DNA from: Acridotheres tristis | Taxonomy: Eukaryota; Chordata; Aves; Passeriformes; Sturnidae | NCBI GenBank assembly: GCA_037013685.1 | Contig: CM072891.1 | Coordinates: forward strand, 5,680,501 to 5,744,500 | DNA: 64,000 nt | Direction of reading: 5' to 3' | In this document: positions 25,901-37,505 of the stretch, one piece after another | Position numbering within the stretch: the first letter of the stretch is position 1 | How the letters are laid out: each line of letters starts with the position of its first letter | Notes under the pieces: model-generated | Databases searched by the model: none | What the model was told of the DNA's origin: nothing | Seen by the model: only the letters and a program-made list of their open reading frames with translations | Position numbers and translations under genes: made by a program

Positions 25901-27600
25901 GGCTAATAAGTCTTCATTCAGTTTGTTTGCTTTTGAGGCAGGTCTGTGAGAAAGTCATCACCGGACATAAACACCATCTTCTGTCTTTGCTCCTCATTTT
26001 GTGTTGTTTCTTCCTTGTTTAGGAAAAAGCTCTCAGACTAACTATTTTTTCAGGGTAGTTTTACTATGTTCAGTATTGCTTTAAAAATGGTACAGCCTTT
26101 CTCTTTCATAAAGGGAGTAAGGCGTTTAGGCATATTTTTCTTCAGATACATTGTTCTTCCTTTCTTCCTCTGTGTAAAGATTAAAACCTTTTCAGTGGTA
26201 GCTGTTGCCACAAGCCTGCACAATAAAGCAGACAAATGTTTCTGAGTGTGTAACTCAGACCTCGATGTCCCCTTTACTGTGTAGTGTGAAAGATGACAGC
26301 GGTGTCTTGTGTCTGAGCCTCCTGGGTGGTTGAAATGACTGTGAACATGGACATTGTGTCTGAATGTATCACTTTGAAGCAAGCTTTCTTCTGAGATGGT
26401 GAGGCCCTTATCTACTTGAGAAGTGTAACCAAAGAGGTTGCCTGGGCAGAGCTGAAGTTCAGTGATATGAATGTTTTGTAAAAATTATCTTTGAGAAATG
26501 TGGGAAACAAAATACTTAAGGTGTCGCTATATGTTGGTCAGACTGTTTTAGAAATGTATCGGTTGTTTCCCAGCTAAAAATCATATGCCTCTCTCCTATT
26601 TTATGAGGTACCTTTTCATGACTTTCCTCTAACTCTTCATTAATAACATGCAAGTTGCAAGATCTCTTCATGATGGTGGTTCTGTTCATGCTTTGGAATT
26701 TGTGGGAAACTTTCTTACAGAGGAGGTGTATGTGGGAGGGGGAGGACTGACACTAGCTTTGCTAGGAGTTATTGTCAAATTGCCCTAATTATAAATTGAA
26801 GTTGTTTAGTTTTTTGTTTGTGATCTGACTTCTGTCCAGAATTACACCTTACTGGGCACTTATCTTCAAAACATAGATTAAAGACAGTAGCTTCTCTTTG
26901 GAGCCTTAGTTAGAGAAATGCTGCTCTTCCATTAAAACATTCTGGATTCTGAGTAACATTGATTTTCATCTTTCTCAACTGTAAGACATAATGTTGAGTT
27001 TTTCCATAGAAACTAGGAGATCTCCCTCTTTGCCACTCATAGCTGTACATCTTCACAAAAGCGTTTCTTTTTAACTTTTTGTATTATGAGCTTTAGTCTT
27101 GTGAACATGATCAATAAAATCACCTCATTTCCTTTTTGTAGTCTAACTGTGCTTTCCCTTTTAAACTTAAAGAGGAAGAAAGTCCTTGCTTTCCCTCCCC
27201 CACCATGTTTTAGTGTACAGTGTGGAACAAAAATAGGTGGCTGAAGTCTCTCTGATACAGTAGACTCTTGTACTTAAATTTTAAGTTGTTTGCTACAGTA
27301 CTGTTTCTTTTGAATGGGAAGAAGTAGAAACACTGAAACTAAAAGCTTCTAAAGAAAGAGCTTAAAACCTACATGTATAGTTGGGAAATAATACCTACTT
27401 GCATAAGAAATGGCCATTAATTTGGAGGTTTATGTGTTTTTATAGATCAGGGGTAAGATGCCTTGTGTACTCAGTGTTTCTTGATTTGGAGTTATCTGAA
27501 TACAGTTGAAAGACTTCCATCTTCACCCACGCTCCATGTCTGTGGTTCATATTTAGCAGCACAGAGCATACCCATTGCAGCATGTTTTCATTTACTTTTC
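22931..27600 (+). other. Intron 1 segment, nothing recognised
   Basis: T-rich intronic DNA after the CpG-island tail. It has no recognisable exon, RNA gene or transposon. Open frames, such as 25137-25409 minus and 26050-26382 minus, lack domains and splice support. Confidence 0.5.
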
Positions 27601-27627
27601 TACGTTTATATTTGTCTTCTTTTCCAG

Positions 27628-27867
27628 TACTGCAGGAAAACGTTCCATGTTATTTACCTTCAAAATTCGTGATTGTGAATTTCATGAGGATCAGCATAGT
27701 TCTGGGATAACCTTTAGTTGGTCTGCTGGCTTCGTTAATTGGACAGTGACAGAATATGTGATCATCAGGCCATATTTTGGAGAGTCTAGCATACAGAATT
27801 CTGATACACAGACACAGAATTCCACTTTTAATGTTGATTTAGCCATAGCTGCCTGGAATTTTTGTAG
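27628..27867 (+). other. Cryptic exon candidate inside GPHN intron 1
   Basis: A strong polypyrimidine tract and AG (tttgtcttcttttccag) ends at 27627, and a near-consensus donor (TAG before gtaagc) starts at 27868. They bound exactly 240 bp, or 80 codons. One frame is open right through it (continuous frame 27575-27871), but the peptide resembles nothing I know. In the frame set by gephyrin exon 1, splicing in would give Val, then 26 more codons, then a TAA at about 27709. An exon-1-spliced product would thus be truncated (poison-exon-like). It could instead belong to another transcript, or be two decoy splice sites. There is no evidence of use from sequence alone. Confidence 0.2.
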
Positions 27868-29186
27868 GTAAGCAAGTATAGATTCTATTTGTGATTTGTG
27901 AGATTGTTATGCAACAAGAGGACATGATAACTAAAAATGAGAACAAATTTTAGTTCTCGTTAGATATTTATAATGTCTTGAAGTGTGGATTAAGTGAAAG
28001 AAATAATTTACATTCTGTTCATATATTTTGATGCAGTATGCAACTCTCCACTTGTTACAATGAAATAGTCTTATATTTGTAGTGTTTTGTATGACAGAAT
28101 ACTTGAAAGTTTAACAGAATGCCTGAAAAAGGTGTCCTTGGAGAACAGGAGGTTAATAACAGTAAGGGAAATGGGCACGTTGCAGCCTTTTTCTTGTGGG
28201 ATATTTTTAATTAATAAAAAAGAGCGTAACCTTTTGGCTATTTTATTTTATTTTATCACAAAACAATTGAAATAATAAGTTAAAATTTTAAAAGAACTGT
28301 AATCGCATTAAAAAGTGCTTGGGAAAAATAGACTTAATTAGGCAGTTATCTTAGAAAATTTCATTTTGCAAGTAAGAGATTTGTAGATGATGTTTTGTTT
28401 ACTTGTTTTGTTTTCAAACTAATTTACTGAGGTCTATTTTATGCCTAACTTGTCAAGTGGAAAAAAATTAGCATAAACCCTTAAGATTAATCTTCTGCGT
28501 ACATTTTGCAAAATCCTGCAAAACAGGGCTCCATCCTACTGTTGCAATGTGGGTGAAGGATGTTTTGTAAGGAGTAAAATGCATTGTGTGTTCCTTATAC
28601 TATGAGATAAACAACAAGACTTCCACTGTTTGACTTCAATGATTTGGGAATAGCTATGTATAACAAAACCTATTTTTGAGCAGTAAAATGTTTTTTTGAT
28701 ATATACCATGACCTTCAAGAACTGACTCAACATTAATTTAGCTTTATATATGAGTTACCTAGAACAGTAATTTTAATAATTCCAGATGCAATGTGACATT
28801 TCATTATGTATTGAACATACAGGTTATATAAGTAGGCCCATGAAATAAAAATATGAAGAATTGCTTATGCACTTACAACTGCAGAAATGCATTTCTCTAC
28901 TTTTTCCTTTTCTAATTTAATTATATAACTTATTATGTAGTAAAGTAAAGAAGCAGAATACTTGGGCTTTGAACTATAAAATTTTTGTGTGTTTTTAGTA
29001 CTTACTGTGTCGTTATGAAATTGTTAGTTTTCTTCATGTCCTATATATTGTAGGGAATTTATGTGGAATATTTTTCCTTTAAAAAATTTTTCATGCATGT
29101 AAATTTTGTTGGTTTTCCTGACTATTGTATGTGACTTTTGAGATCTGAAAGTGGAAAGTAGAAATTAAAGTATATGTTAAATTATA

Positions 29187-29292
29187 TGGTGTGGTTTTGT
29201 TTGGGTTTGTGGGTTTTTTTGTTTGGTTTTCCCCTGGTGTTATAATTTGGATTTGTTGGGAGGTGGAATTATTGGTGCTTTTTTTTTTTAGA
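29187..29292 (+). repeat. T/G-rich low-complexity tract
   Basis: The + strand consists largely of T runs punctuated by G pairs (pattern gtttgggtttgtgggttttt), followed by a run of T at 29279-29290. It is low-complexity intronic sequence, with no transposon family recognised. It resembles the tract at 41547-41640 in composition. Confidence 0.6.
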
Positions 29293-32200
29293 TGTATGCT
29301 GGAGGGGATTTAAATTCATACTGAAATCTAGGAAGTAAGTTGTTTATTCAGAATCATTTTGTGGGAAGTTGTATGGAAGTTTAATTCTTGGGAATTAAAA
29401 TGAATTGCAGTAAAGTGTCTTGCAGATCTGACTCAGAAGGGAAAGGCTTCTAGTACCTCTACAAATGATGCTTACCATTAAAAAGAGGAAATTTCCTTTG
29501 TTCCTATCAAGCTGCTTTTGATGCCATGAGATGGGCCACTTGATAGCAAGACCTGAAATGAATTCTGTCAAGTCTTAATCCAATAATTCTTGAAGAAACT
29601 TTGCAAACCAACACACTTCTACACTGCTACAGTTCTCATGGGGTTAGGAAGACAAATGAGACTGCCAAAGAGATGGCAGCCTGATTGGACAGGTATGTAT
29701 CCTTCTACTAGGGACTTGCAAATCCTGTCCTAGAAAAGTGTGGGTGGCAGTACATTTCTGGAAGATTTTCAGGAATTCAAAAAGATATTACAAAGTTTCC
29801 TTCTTTCGTATGATCTATGAGTAGTGGCATAGCAGTGTAGATGGTGAGAAACCAAAGGCTTGCTATGGACTCCCTATCTGAAACTTCACCTCACAAAAAA
29901 ATTGGGAGAAAGCAGCAAGAGGCCTAAAGTAAGTACAAATCTGGTGAGACAAATGCTTGTTGTTTCCAGGAAAAAACCATAAAAACAACCCTGTAAGATT
30001 AAAGGGAATACGTACTTCTCCTTTCCTCCTTTTTTAGCCTAATTTCTCTTATTAGTTGTGTGAATATTCAAGGCAAGACATTAAATAAGCCTACAGCAAA
30101 GAAAGGCTCCATAAAATCAACTTACTTGAAGAAATAAGCTGTAGATTAAGCATAGGGAGGAAAAAGTTGTGAAACATCTTTAAAAGAGAGTGCAAGGACA
30201 AAATGTTTCTGTAGATAATATGCACAGAGCTCCAGGGATGCTGAGATAAAGTTGCAACAGTTGTTCCTATGTGTGTAACTCCTGCTGATTAAAACTTTGT
30301 CATTGCTGGTACACTCTGATTTAATGCTTTAAAAACTTTTTTAAAAAGGAGTGTATTATAAAATGAATAGTATATGAAATGGAGGTTTTGGAGAATATTT
30401 TTGTAGTTTTCAGGTTTTTCTCTTGCTTTTATGATGTCCTGAAAGAATTCCTTCTTAGATAGTTACTCTAATGGTGTTCCTTTCCCTTGATAGATGTAGT
30501 AAATCAGTGCAGTAAGTATAACTCCATAGTTACTAGATTTAGCTGAGTCTAAATCTAAGTACTTCTAGTTTAGTAAAATGTACTTGATGGTAGGCTTTTT
30601 TAATGATTGCTGTAATCAAGCAGACTGAAATTCTGCAGGGGGAATTTCTTTCCCTCCTAGCCTTCTATTACAAGAGATCCTAAACCCTTCTGGTCATGCA
30701 GACATTTATTATGGTGTTAATTTAACAAAATAAAGTAAAGAAGAAACCAGTAAAAGATATGTACAATAAACCAGGAGACTGAGGAGGATTTTGAGAGTTT
30801 TGAGAGAAATCTCATAACCTTTTCAAGTAAATGCGACTATAGGGTAGTGCTGTATGACATAATTCTTCGGAAAGAAGGCAAGGCATGGAACTTTAAAAAT
30901 TTGGGAATGGTCATGTAAGATGTACGTGGTTGAAATTGGATATATTTGTTTCAGAATCTGATGTTTCAGAACCTAATGTTATTCTGCTATCTATTTTTTA
31001 GGAATGTTCTCTGTTCCACAGTAGGAAGGTAAGCTGTCAAGCCTTAAGGTCTGATCTTGCAGGTAAATTCCAGCATAGTAAGAATTAAAGCTGTTACCAG
31101 TGTCTCCAGTGTGCAGGATCTTCTTATCTGAGTGAGACTCAGGCTTTTTTCCTAAGCATCAAAAATCAAAATGGAAACTCTAAAGTTCATGTTAAAAGCA
31201 ACTGCTGAAAAAAGCAGCTAATGAAGAATTTCCTGTGATTGTTAAGCTTCAAGGAAGCTCACCTGCCTGTTCCTATTTCTTTATTCCAAAGGGTACAGCT
31301 CTAGTTTATGCACAATGGTTTCAGTACATGACTTTTCTCTTTGGCTTGGCAGTTGATCAAAGAGAATTAGAGAAAATACTAGTTGTCATTTCACCATTGT
31401 TATGTCAGAAAAGGGTTCAAGTATACTTTCTGTGAGTGCTTTGATGAACAGAACATCTTTCTGGAAAAGCCATGTGAGGGAAATTTCTGTATAGCATTAA
31501 ACTGGGACATCATGGATTATCTTTAATATTAGAAAAATCTTTTAATTCCTTGATAGCATGTCTTGTATTCCATTATTGTTATGTGTAAGTTGCTTTGAGG
31601 ACTCATCAAATCATAAGGGAGATTTTAGATGTGAAATAGTAATAATTTTCAGTATTTTGTACCAAAGTAGCAGCTTTTAGTATACTCCAGAATACTTTTA
31701 GCAGGTCTTCACATTCAGATTATTCCTAGGAACCTTTTTCTGCACTGAACAAACACCTGCTAAAAATATTCTACCTGTGCTTCAGCCTCTGGAACATAAA
31801 TTCAGCTGTGCATATGAAAAGTATGCTGAGGAAAACTACTTTAAAATGAATGCTTGAGATCTTATTAGCATCTAGAAAGTAGCTAATGATTAGGGCACAT
31901 TCAGGAGCTTTTTCAGTATTTTAGATGTTGGGAAAACATCAACCTGGAGCCATTTGAGGCAATAGTAAAATATATTTTCTAATTCCTTCAAAGTATAAAT
32001 TTAAACTTAATACCTCCTGGATGCTGACATTCCAACTAGCAGCCATTGCAGAAAAAAACTCAGACAGATACAAAAATTTAATTGGGTGCTCTCTCAATTC
32101 TTCAATGATAAGTACACAATTGAAAAAAAATTGTGCTGTACCTGTGTAAGTCTTTTGACTGTAATTCAGTAGGTTAATTTACCTTTTGTGATTTCATTCA

Positions 32201-35200
32201 ATGTAAGCAAAGTCTTTGATACCAAGGACTGCTGCTTTAGAGAAAAAGATCTTAGTACTGGGGGCTTCACTTGCAGAATGTTGAGTGTGTTTTGCCTCAC
32301 ACTAGCTCAAAACCCATGGGGTGACCTCAATACTTGTTGGAGTGCATTAGGTGCACTTGTGGAATGCATCTCACTTAGTTTTGTCCAAAGTGAATTCCAC
32401 ATTCATACTTTCGTTCTTCTCTGCATTGTGAACCAAAGTGTGGTTCCTGGAGACTCTCAGGAGACAGCTTAAAAGCCACATTCTTGAACCAAGCACAAAA
32501 AACTAATATGGACACACTGTTGTTTTTTGCCTCCATGAGGTTGTGTGTGCCTCTTAAAATTCTTGTGCATGCCAGAAGAATCTTCCAGTGGGTAGCAATA
32601 AGGAGACCTTCCTAGAAATGGAAGGTGACCAGGAGGATACTGGCTCTTGAACTGCTCTTGTGCAGTTTGTGAAGGTGATCTGGGTGAGGGCATAACCTTT
32701 GAATATTTGGATACTCTAGAGAAAGTGAGATGTCTTTTGTTAACTGGCCTTGAAATGACTCTTAACTAAAGATAGCCCAAAGTAAAGATTAGTAGTATGT
32801 AGAAGTATTTCATATGCCCAAAACTAGCTGTAGAATTACAAATTTTTGTAAGCTGTAGCTGAGGAAATGACAGAAAAAGCATGTTTAAAGTAATCCTTAG
32901 TTTGAACAGCCTTCCTTGTACCTATCTGACTTGTCTGTTAGGAAAATACATGCAGCACCTTTTCAGGGATTTTATCTTCCTGCATTCACTCCATCTCAAG
33001 GTGAGTTACTGAGAGAATTTTCTTCTGGTGTACCATGCAGCCTGCTCTTTAGAACCCAACAGGACTCTGTCCAGGTTTAATCTTGGGCATGATTCTATCA
33101 TCACTCTTCTTGTTCACTGCCATGCTGTGCTGGCATAACCTGTTGTATGGCTGTGCAGGCAGGGAACTGAAACAGCTGAAAATTACCCTGCCAAAAAAGG
33201 AGCATTTTGAGCTGAATCAGTTATGTGATCTGGTTCAGCACTGAGCTCTGCAGATTTCTGCTCCTGTAGGTGAATGGTGAACAAGACTGGCAATTTTTTA
33301 CTTCTGTTATCAATTTTTTTCAATTCTGTTCTTACTTTTGCCATTTTTTTACTCTGTGCAAAACAAACTTAGTTGGCTCACCTAGTGGAAAACTGCTCTT
33401 CTTTTGAGAAATTAGTTTTCTGCAGCCAGAACAAACTGAATCAACTTGGCAAGGGACGTCAGGAATGCCAGTTTGAGGGAGGAGCTGGATTGTACAGCTT
33501 CTGTTTTCTCAACACAGCTCAGACATATGTAATCCGGTGCTAATTTTGTGTAGTTCACTTGCATCAATTGCAAAGGTAGTCTTGACACTCCTTTATCTGG
33601 CTGTGTTGCCACCTTTCCTGCAACCATTGCTTTGTCAGGCCAGGTGTCCTCTTGGCAGTATTTACTAGCTTGTCCTCATGGACAAGCAAAGACACTGCTC
33701 AATAATAAGCAGTAGAAAAAAACACAGAGAAGGGAGGGAAGTATTTGCCTATTACAGGTAATTTTTTTGTGGAGAGTGTAAGTCAAGATATATTTTTCCA
33801 TTTTTTATGTAAAGATCTTTGGTTCATGTAGTAGTAGGTGAATATGAAGGCTGTGCTAGGCATTTGTGCTTAGCAAAGAGCTGAATATCTGAGAACTTGC
33901 ATGGTAGGTAACTAGGAAAGCTGAACACTAGATTTCTGCACTGTTAAATTTGGGAAAAGGTGAACACTGTTACACATTTACAGGCACGTAAGGTCGCTTT
34001 ATGTGAATGGATTAATTTTTCAGTAGTCAAAATGTCTAACATTTTGTTTTTCTAACATTATATTGACTACAGCATGCCTGGCAGAACTAATTTGAAGACT
34101 ATATACATATAATTAATACACATGCACACATAAACATTTATTATAGTGTATATCAGTAATTTTTTAAAAAATAAAAGGGACATATTTTTGCCAGGTCTGA
34201 TTTCTCTTTTGCTTGAGGGATTTCTTTGGCACCATTCAATCTGTCATCTTACTTGCACTCAGTATAGTTTTTCTGAGTGTATCTGTAGCTCAGTCTAGCT
34301 ATTATGTTAACTTTGAGGATGCTGGCCTGATATGTACTAAATAGCAGATGATGTGCCACTGTCATATTTCTTCTGTTGAACATCTGTCTGTAAACCAACT
34401 ACTTAAAACATCTGCATGCAAATCATCATGTAACTTTGCTTCTACCCTGCATACCTTCTTGCTGAGCCATTACCTTTCTCTTGAGTGGGCTGTTACCCAT
34501 GTAATTGATGGAGGTAACTGGCACAGCCAGTCAAAGGCATCAGCTATTTGGGTAAGTCAGGCTTGATATTTCATTAAAATAGGGGAGAGTTTGGGGTGAA
34601 GATGAAGATAGATAGTTTCGTTGTATAATTGTGGTCAGTGAACCATGTGCACTTATTTAAGTCTTAAACTGCATCTCAGAAACCTGCTGGTCCATGCATT
34701 TGTCTAATACTGTGTGTTTTCATGGTCTCCATGGCTACTAATTAGGCACCATGGTTCTGGTATCAAAATGCAGTGTTTGGAGATAAAGGTAGCTAGCTAA
34801 ACTGAGTTTCGTAAATTGCAAATGTAAGTAACGCCTTCAGTATTAAGGTACATCTGTAGTGGAAGTGTGGTTTTTGAAATTGGAGAAAATACTGAAATGC
34901 TGTAGTCACTTTAAAGCAATCATAGCCTAGTTTGGCTAGAAAAAAAGTAAAGGATGAATAATAAAAATGGAATTTTACAGGAAGTGTGAGAAAAAGAAAC
35001 TATAGAAGGAATTGATAACCACATTATGTAAAATCAAAGCAGAATCTTAAAGGACAGCTTCTAGCAAATAATGTAGAGACTGAGGTTATACAAATGAGGT
35101 GTAAAGGCTGTTAATGGACAGCAGACAAGTTCAACAGGAGAAAGATTTGTGTGCTTAAGGATCTGTAGGTATGTGCAAACATTCTGTTCACTAGAAAAGC

Positions 35201-37255
35201 TTAACAAGAGCAAAATTGGGAAATTGTTTTTACGAGAAAAGTTGAGTTATAAAATAAATATATGCTAGATGTTTATAATCCAAGTAGCCTCTCCTTAAAA
35301 ATCCCTCACTGAGCCTTATTCAAAGCTGACAAGTATTGAATCTTTTAGCAATTCTTTATTACTTCATTTTTTACTTCATTGTATTAATGGTGAAATTAAT
35401 CTTACCTAGAGCTCTCATCTGTCCATGAGCTCCCATTTATCCCAGCAAAATTATTCCTATATATGGTGAACAAAATGTGAACTGATCCAGATGATAGTAT
35501 TTGCCAAGCCAGCTTTCAGTGAGTTTCTTTCAGTTTACTATGAGTAAATGCTTGTGCCCACACAGTAGAGAAGTGAACAAGTTGCTGCCAGTGTAAAGAA
35601 AGTGGGAATTTTTTTTCTTTTGCTAATAATGCATGAGAAAAGCTGATCTTTTGCCAAGGCATTAGTGGCCCATGTATTTGGGGAGTATACTGTTGCCAGG
35701 CCTTCAAAAATTGCATTTTTACTGTAGTGCACTTTTATCAAAATTACATTCTTTGAAAAGATTGCCTGGATATGATGATGCTTGGTAGCCGTGTGCACCA
35801 CCCATTGACCGCTGATTCCAATGTCAGAGTCAGTGACCTGAGGCTACATATAGTGCTCCAAAACTCAATTACCAGTCATTCACTTAATCATGCTCTCAGA
35901 AGCATATGCTGTTTGTGTCTGTGGGATATTTCTCTTTTTTTTGGATATGAAATTATTCCTGGTTTTCAAGTAATTGTGCTACTTCTGGTGATGCCTGGTT
36001 GATCTGTGAATCTGCTCCTGCTTTACTAATGTCTCATCTTCCTTCAGGAGACCATTAAATTCTGTTTATTTTAATTACTTTTCTTTATTAACCTGTATAG
36101 AATTGCTGGATATTTCTTGAGGTTTCAGAATTTAATTATAGCTCCTATTACAACTGATACCAAAAAAAAGTTTTGAAAAAGGTTGAAGAGTGGGAAAGTA
36201 CTCCCAAGAGTTTGAGCCGTTCCTTTTCCCCCTTAACCTCCTCACTATGGAGTAAGATGCTTGAACATACGACTTTCTTAATGACTGCAAGAGAATAAAG
36301 CATTAAAAACCTTAGCTTTTCTGTAAAAACAATGGAAGATAAAGATGTGAGGCCAACAGATTCCTTTGCTGTCATTTTCTTCCATGTCTGACTTTCTGTC
36401 TTTGTTTTTGGTGTAGATTGTGGTGGCTAAATACTGGGAATGGATTTTTAGTGCTTTTCTGCTATTTTTTGCATTGAAAAGACTTTTTGGTTACTGTTTT
36501 TTCTGTTCTTGTGCAAGTTTTTTTATTTTGTGAATTGACAGAGGCATACTTCCTTTGGGAAGTAATATCTGTAATATCTTTTGTTGCCTGTGTAATGTGA
36601 CAAGTTATGCTGAAATCTTTCTCAGCAGTGTTGTTTTCTTGTTCATTTTTTTCCTTTGTCTTGATACAGAGTTTGTTGATAAAATACATCATATATCTCA
36701 TTCAGATTATTTTTGGTGTTAGATGAAAAAGTCAACCTCTTGATTGCAACTAGATTGAAGGTTTTCTTACAGAATTTCTACTGTGTGAAGTGTTTCTTTT
36801 CTTGGAACTTTTTTGTTTGTACCTGCTTTGAATTGACCTCTGGAGCCTCAGGATGTCGTTGTCAGGTTATCAGGTCAACAGTAGTAATTAGCTTTGTTTT
36901 CTTATTTCTTTCTTACTTTTCTTTTCCTTAAATCTGACAGTTGACAAGGCATTTCTTCCACTTTGCATCACATTCCTGAACGACTTCATAGGCAACTCCG
37001 TGAAACGCTTTTCCTATAGTCCATCTTTCCTTTATTAGTATGGTTATAAGTATGTGTTTTCTGCCTATAATTGCTTGTTAATATTACCACTTTTGACCAC
37101 GGTTGTTTCTTTCAAGACTTTTTTTTTTCTGTGTTTTTTTCATTTTGCAGCCAGTGATCTTTCTAATAGTCTGTTGTCCAGGAGAATATATCTGGAGAAT
37201 GTACTTCTTTTATGCAGTACAAAGGAAGTAATTGAAAGAAATTACTAAAGGATAT
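29293..37255 (+). other. Intron 1 segment, nothing recognised
   Basis: T-rich intronic DNA without recognisable exons or RNA genes. One RFX X-box-like palindrome next to a homeodomain core at 34724-34744 is listed separately. Open frames of at most 94 codons show no family features. Confidence 0.5.
34724..34744. promoter_or_regulatory. X-box-like motif next to TAATTA
   Basis: ggtctccatggctac (34724-34738) reads gtagccatggagacc on the minus strand. This is close to the imperfect palindrome bound by RFX factors (GTTGCCATGGMAAC). A homeodomain core TAATTA follows at once (34739-34744). A second X-box-like match (gtttccatggagat) lies at about 62380-62393. Neither is proof of function, and these are candidates for an intronic enhancer only. 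Confidence 0.2.
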
Positions 37256-37404
37256 TTTCGGTGGGTTTACCCCATGCAGCAGCTGAGCCTCCACCCAGAG
37301 GCTTACTCACTGCCTCCAAGCAAGATGAGGGACAGAATTAGAAAAGCAAAAGTGTGGAAACTTATCAGTTGAGATAAAGGCAGTTTAATAAGTGAGGGAA
37401 AAGG
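37256..37404 (-). mobile_element. ERVL-type LTR fragment (3' end of LTR)
   Basis: The + strand begins with the complement of the LTR 3' end (ggtgggtttaccccatgcag, for the usual ggtttaaccccag). It continues with 'cagctgagcctccacccag', 'gacagaattagaaaagcaaa' and 'gttgagataaaggcagttta', matching the common avian ERVL-type LTR read on the minus strand. Only about 150 bp of the LTR 3' portion is present, and the U3 part is missing. No viral gene remains. It directly abuts CR1-like sequence on its right. Confidence 0.75.
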
Positions 37405-37505
37405 TGTGTGCCTTACTGAGATCAAGCTAGACAATATCCACTGCTCTCCATTTACCAAGCCATTCATCTCCTTGTAGAAAATGGACTTTGTTCAGCTGGT
37501 CTCTG
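37405..37505 (-). mobile_element. CR1 LINE internal fragment, antisense
   Basis: The stretch 'ttactgagatcaagctagac', 'aatatccactgctctccatt', 'taccaagccattcatctcc' and 'ttgtagaaaatgg' is the complement of a conserved internal part of the CR1 reverse-transcriptase ORF. The fragment is about 100 bp and non-coding. It touches the LTR fragment at 37256-37404 with almost no gap, so one element probably broke or inserted into the other. Confidence 0.75.
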
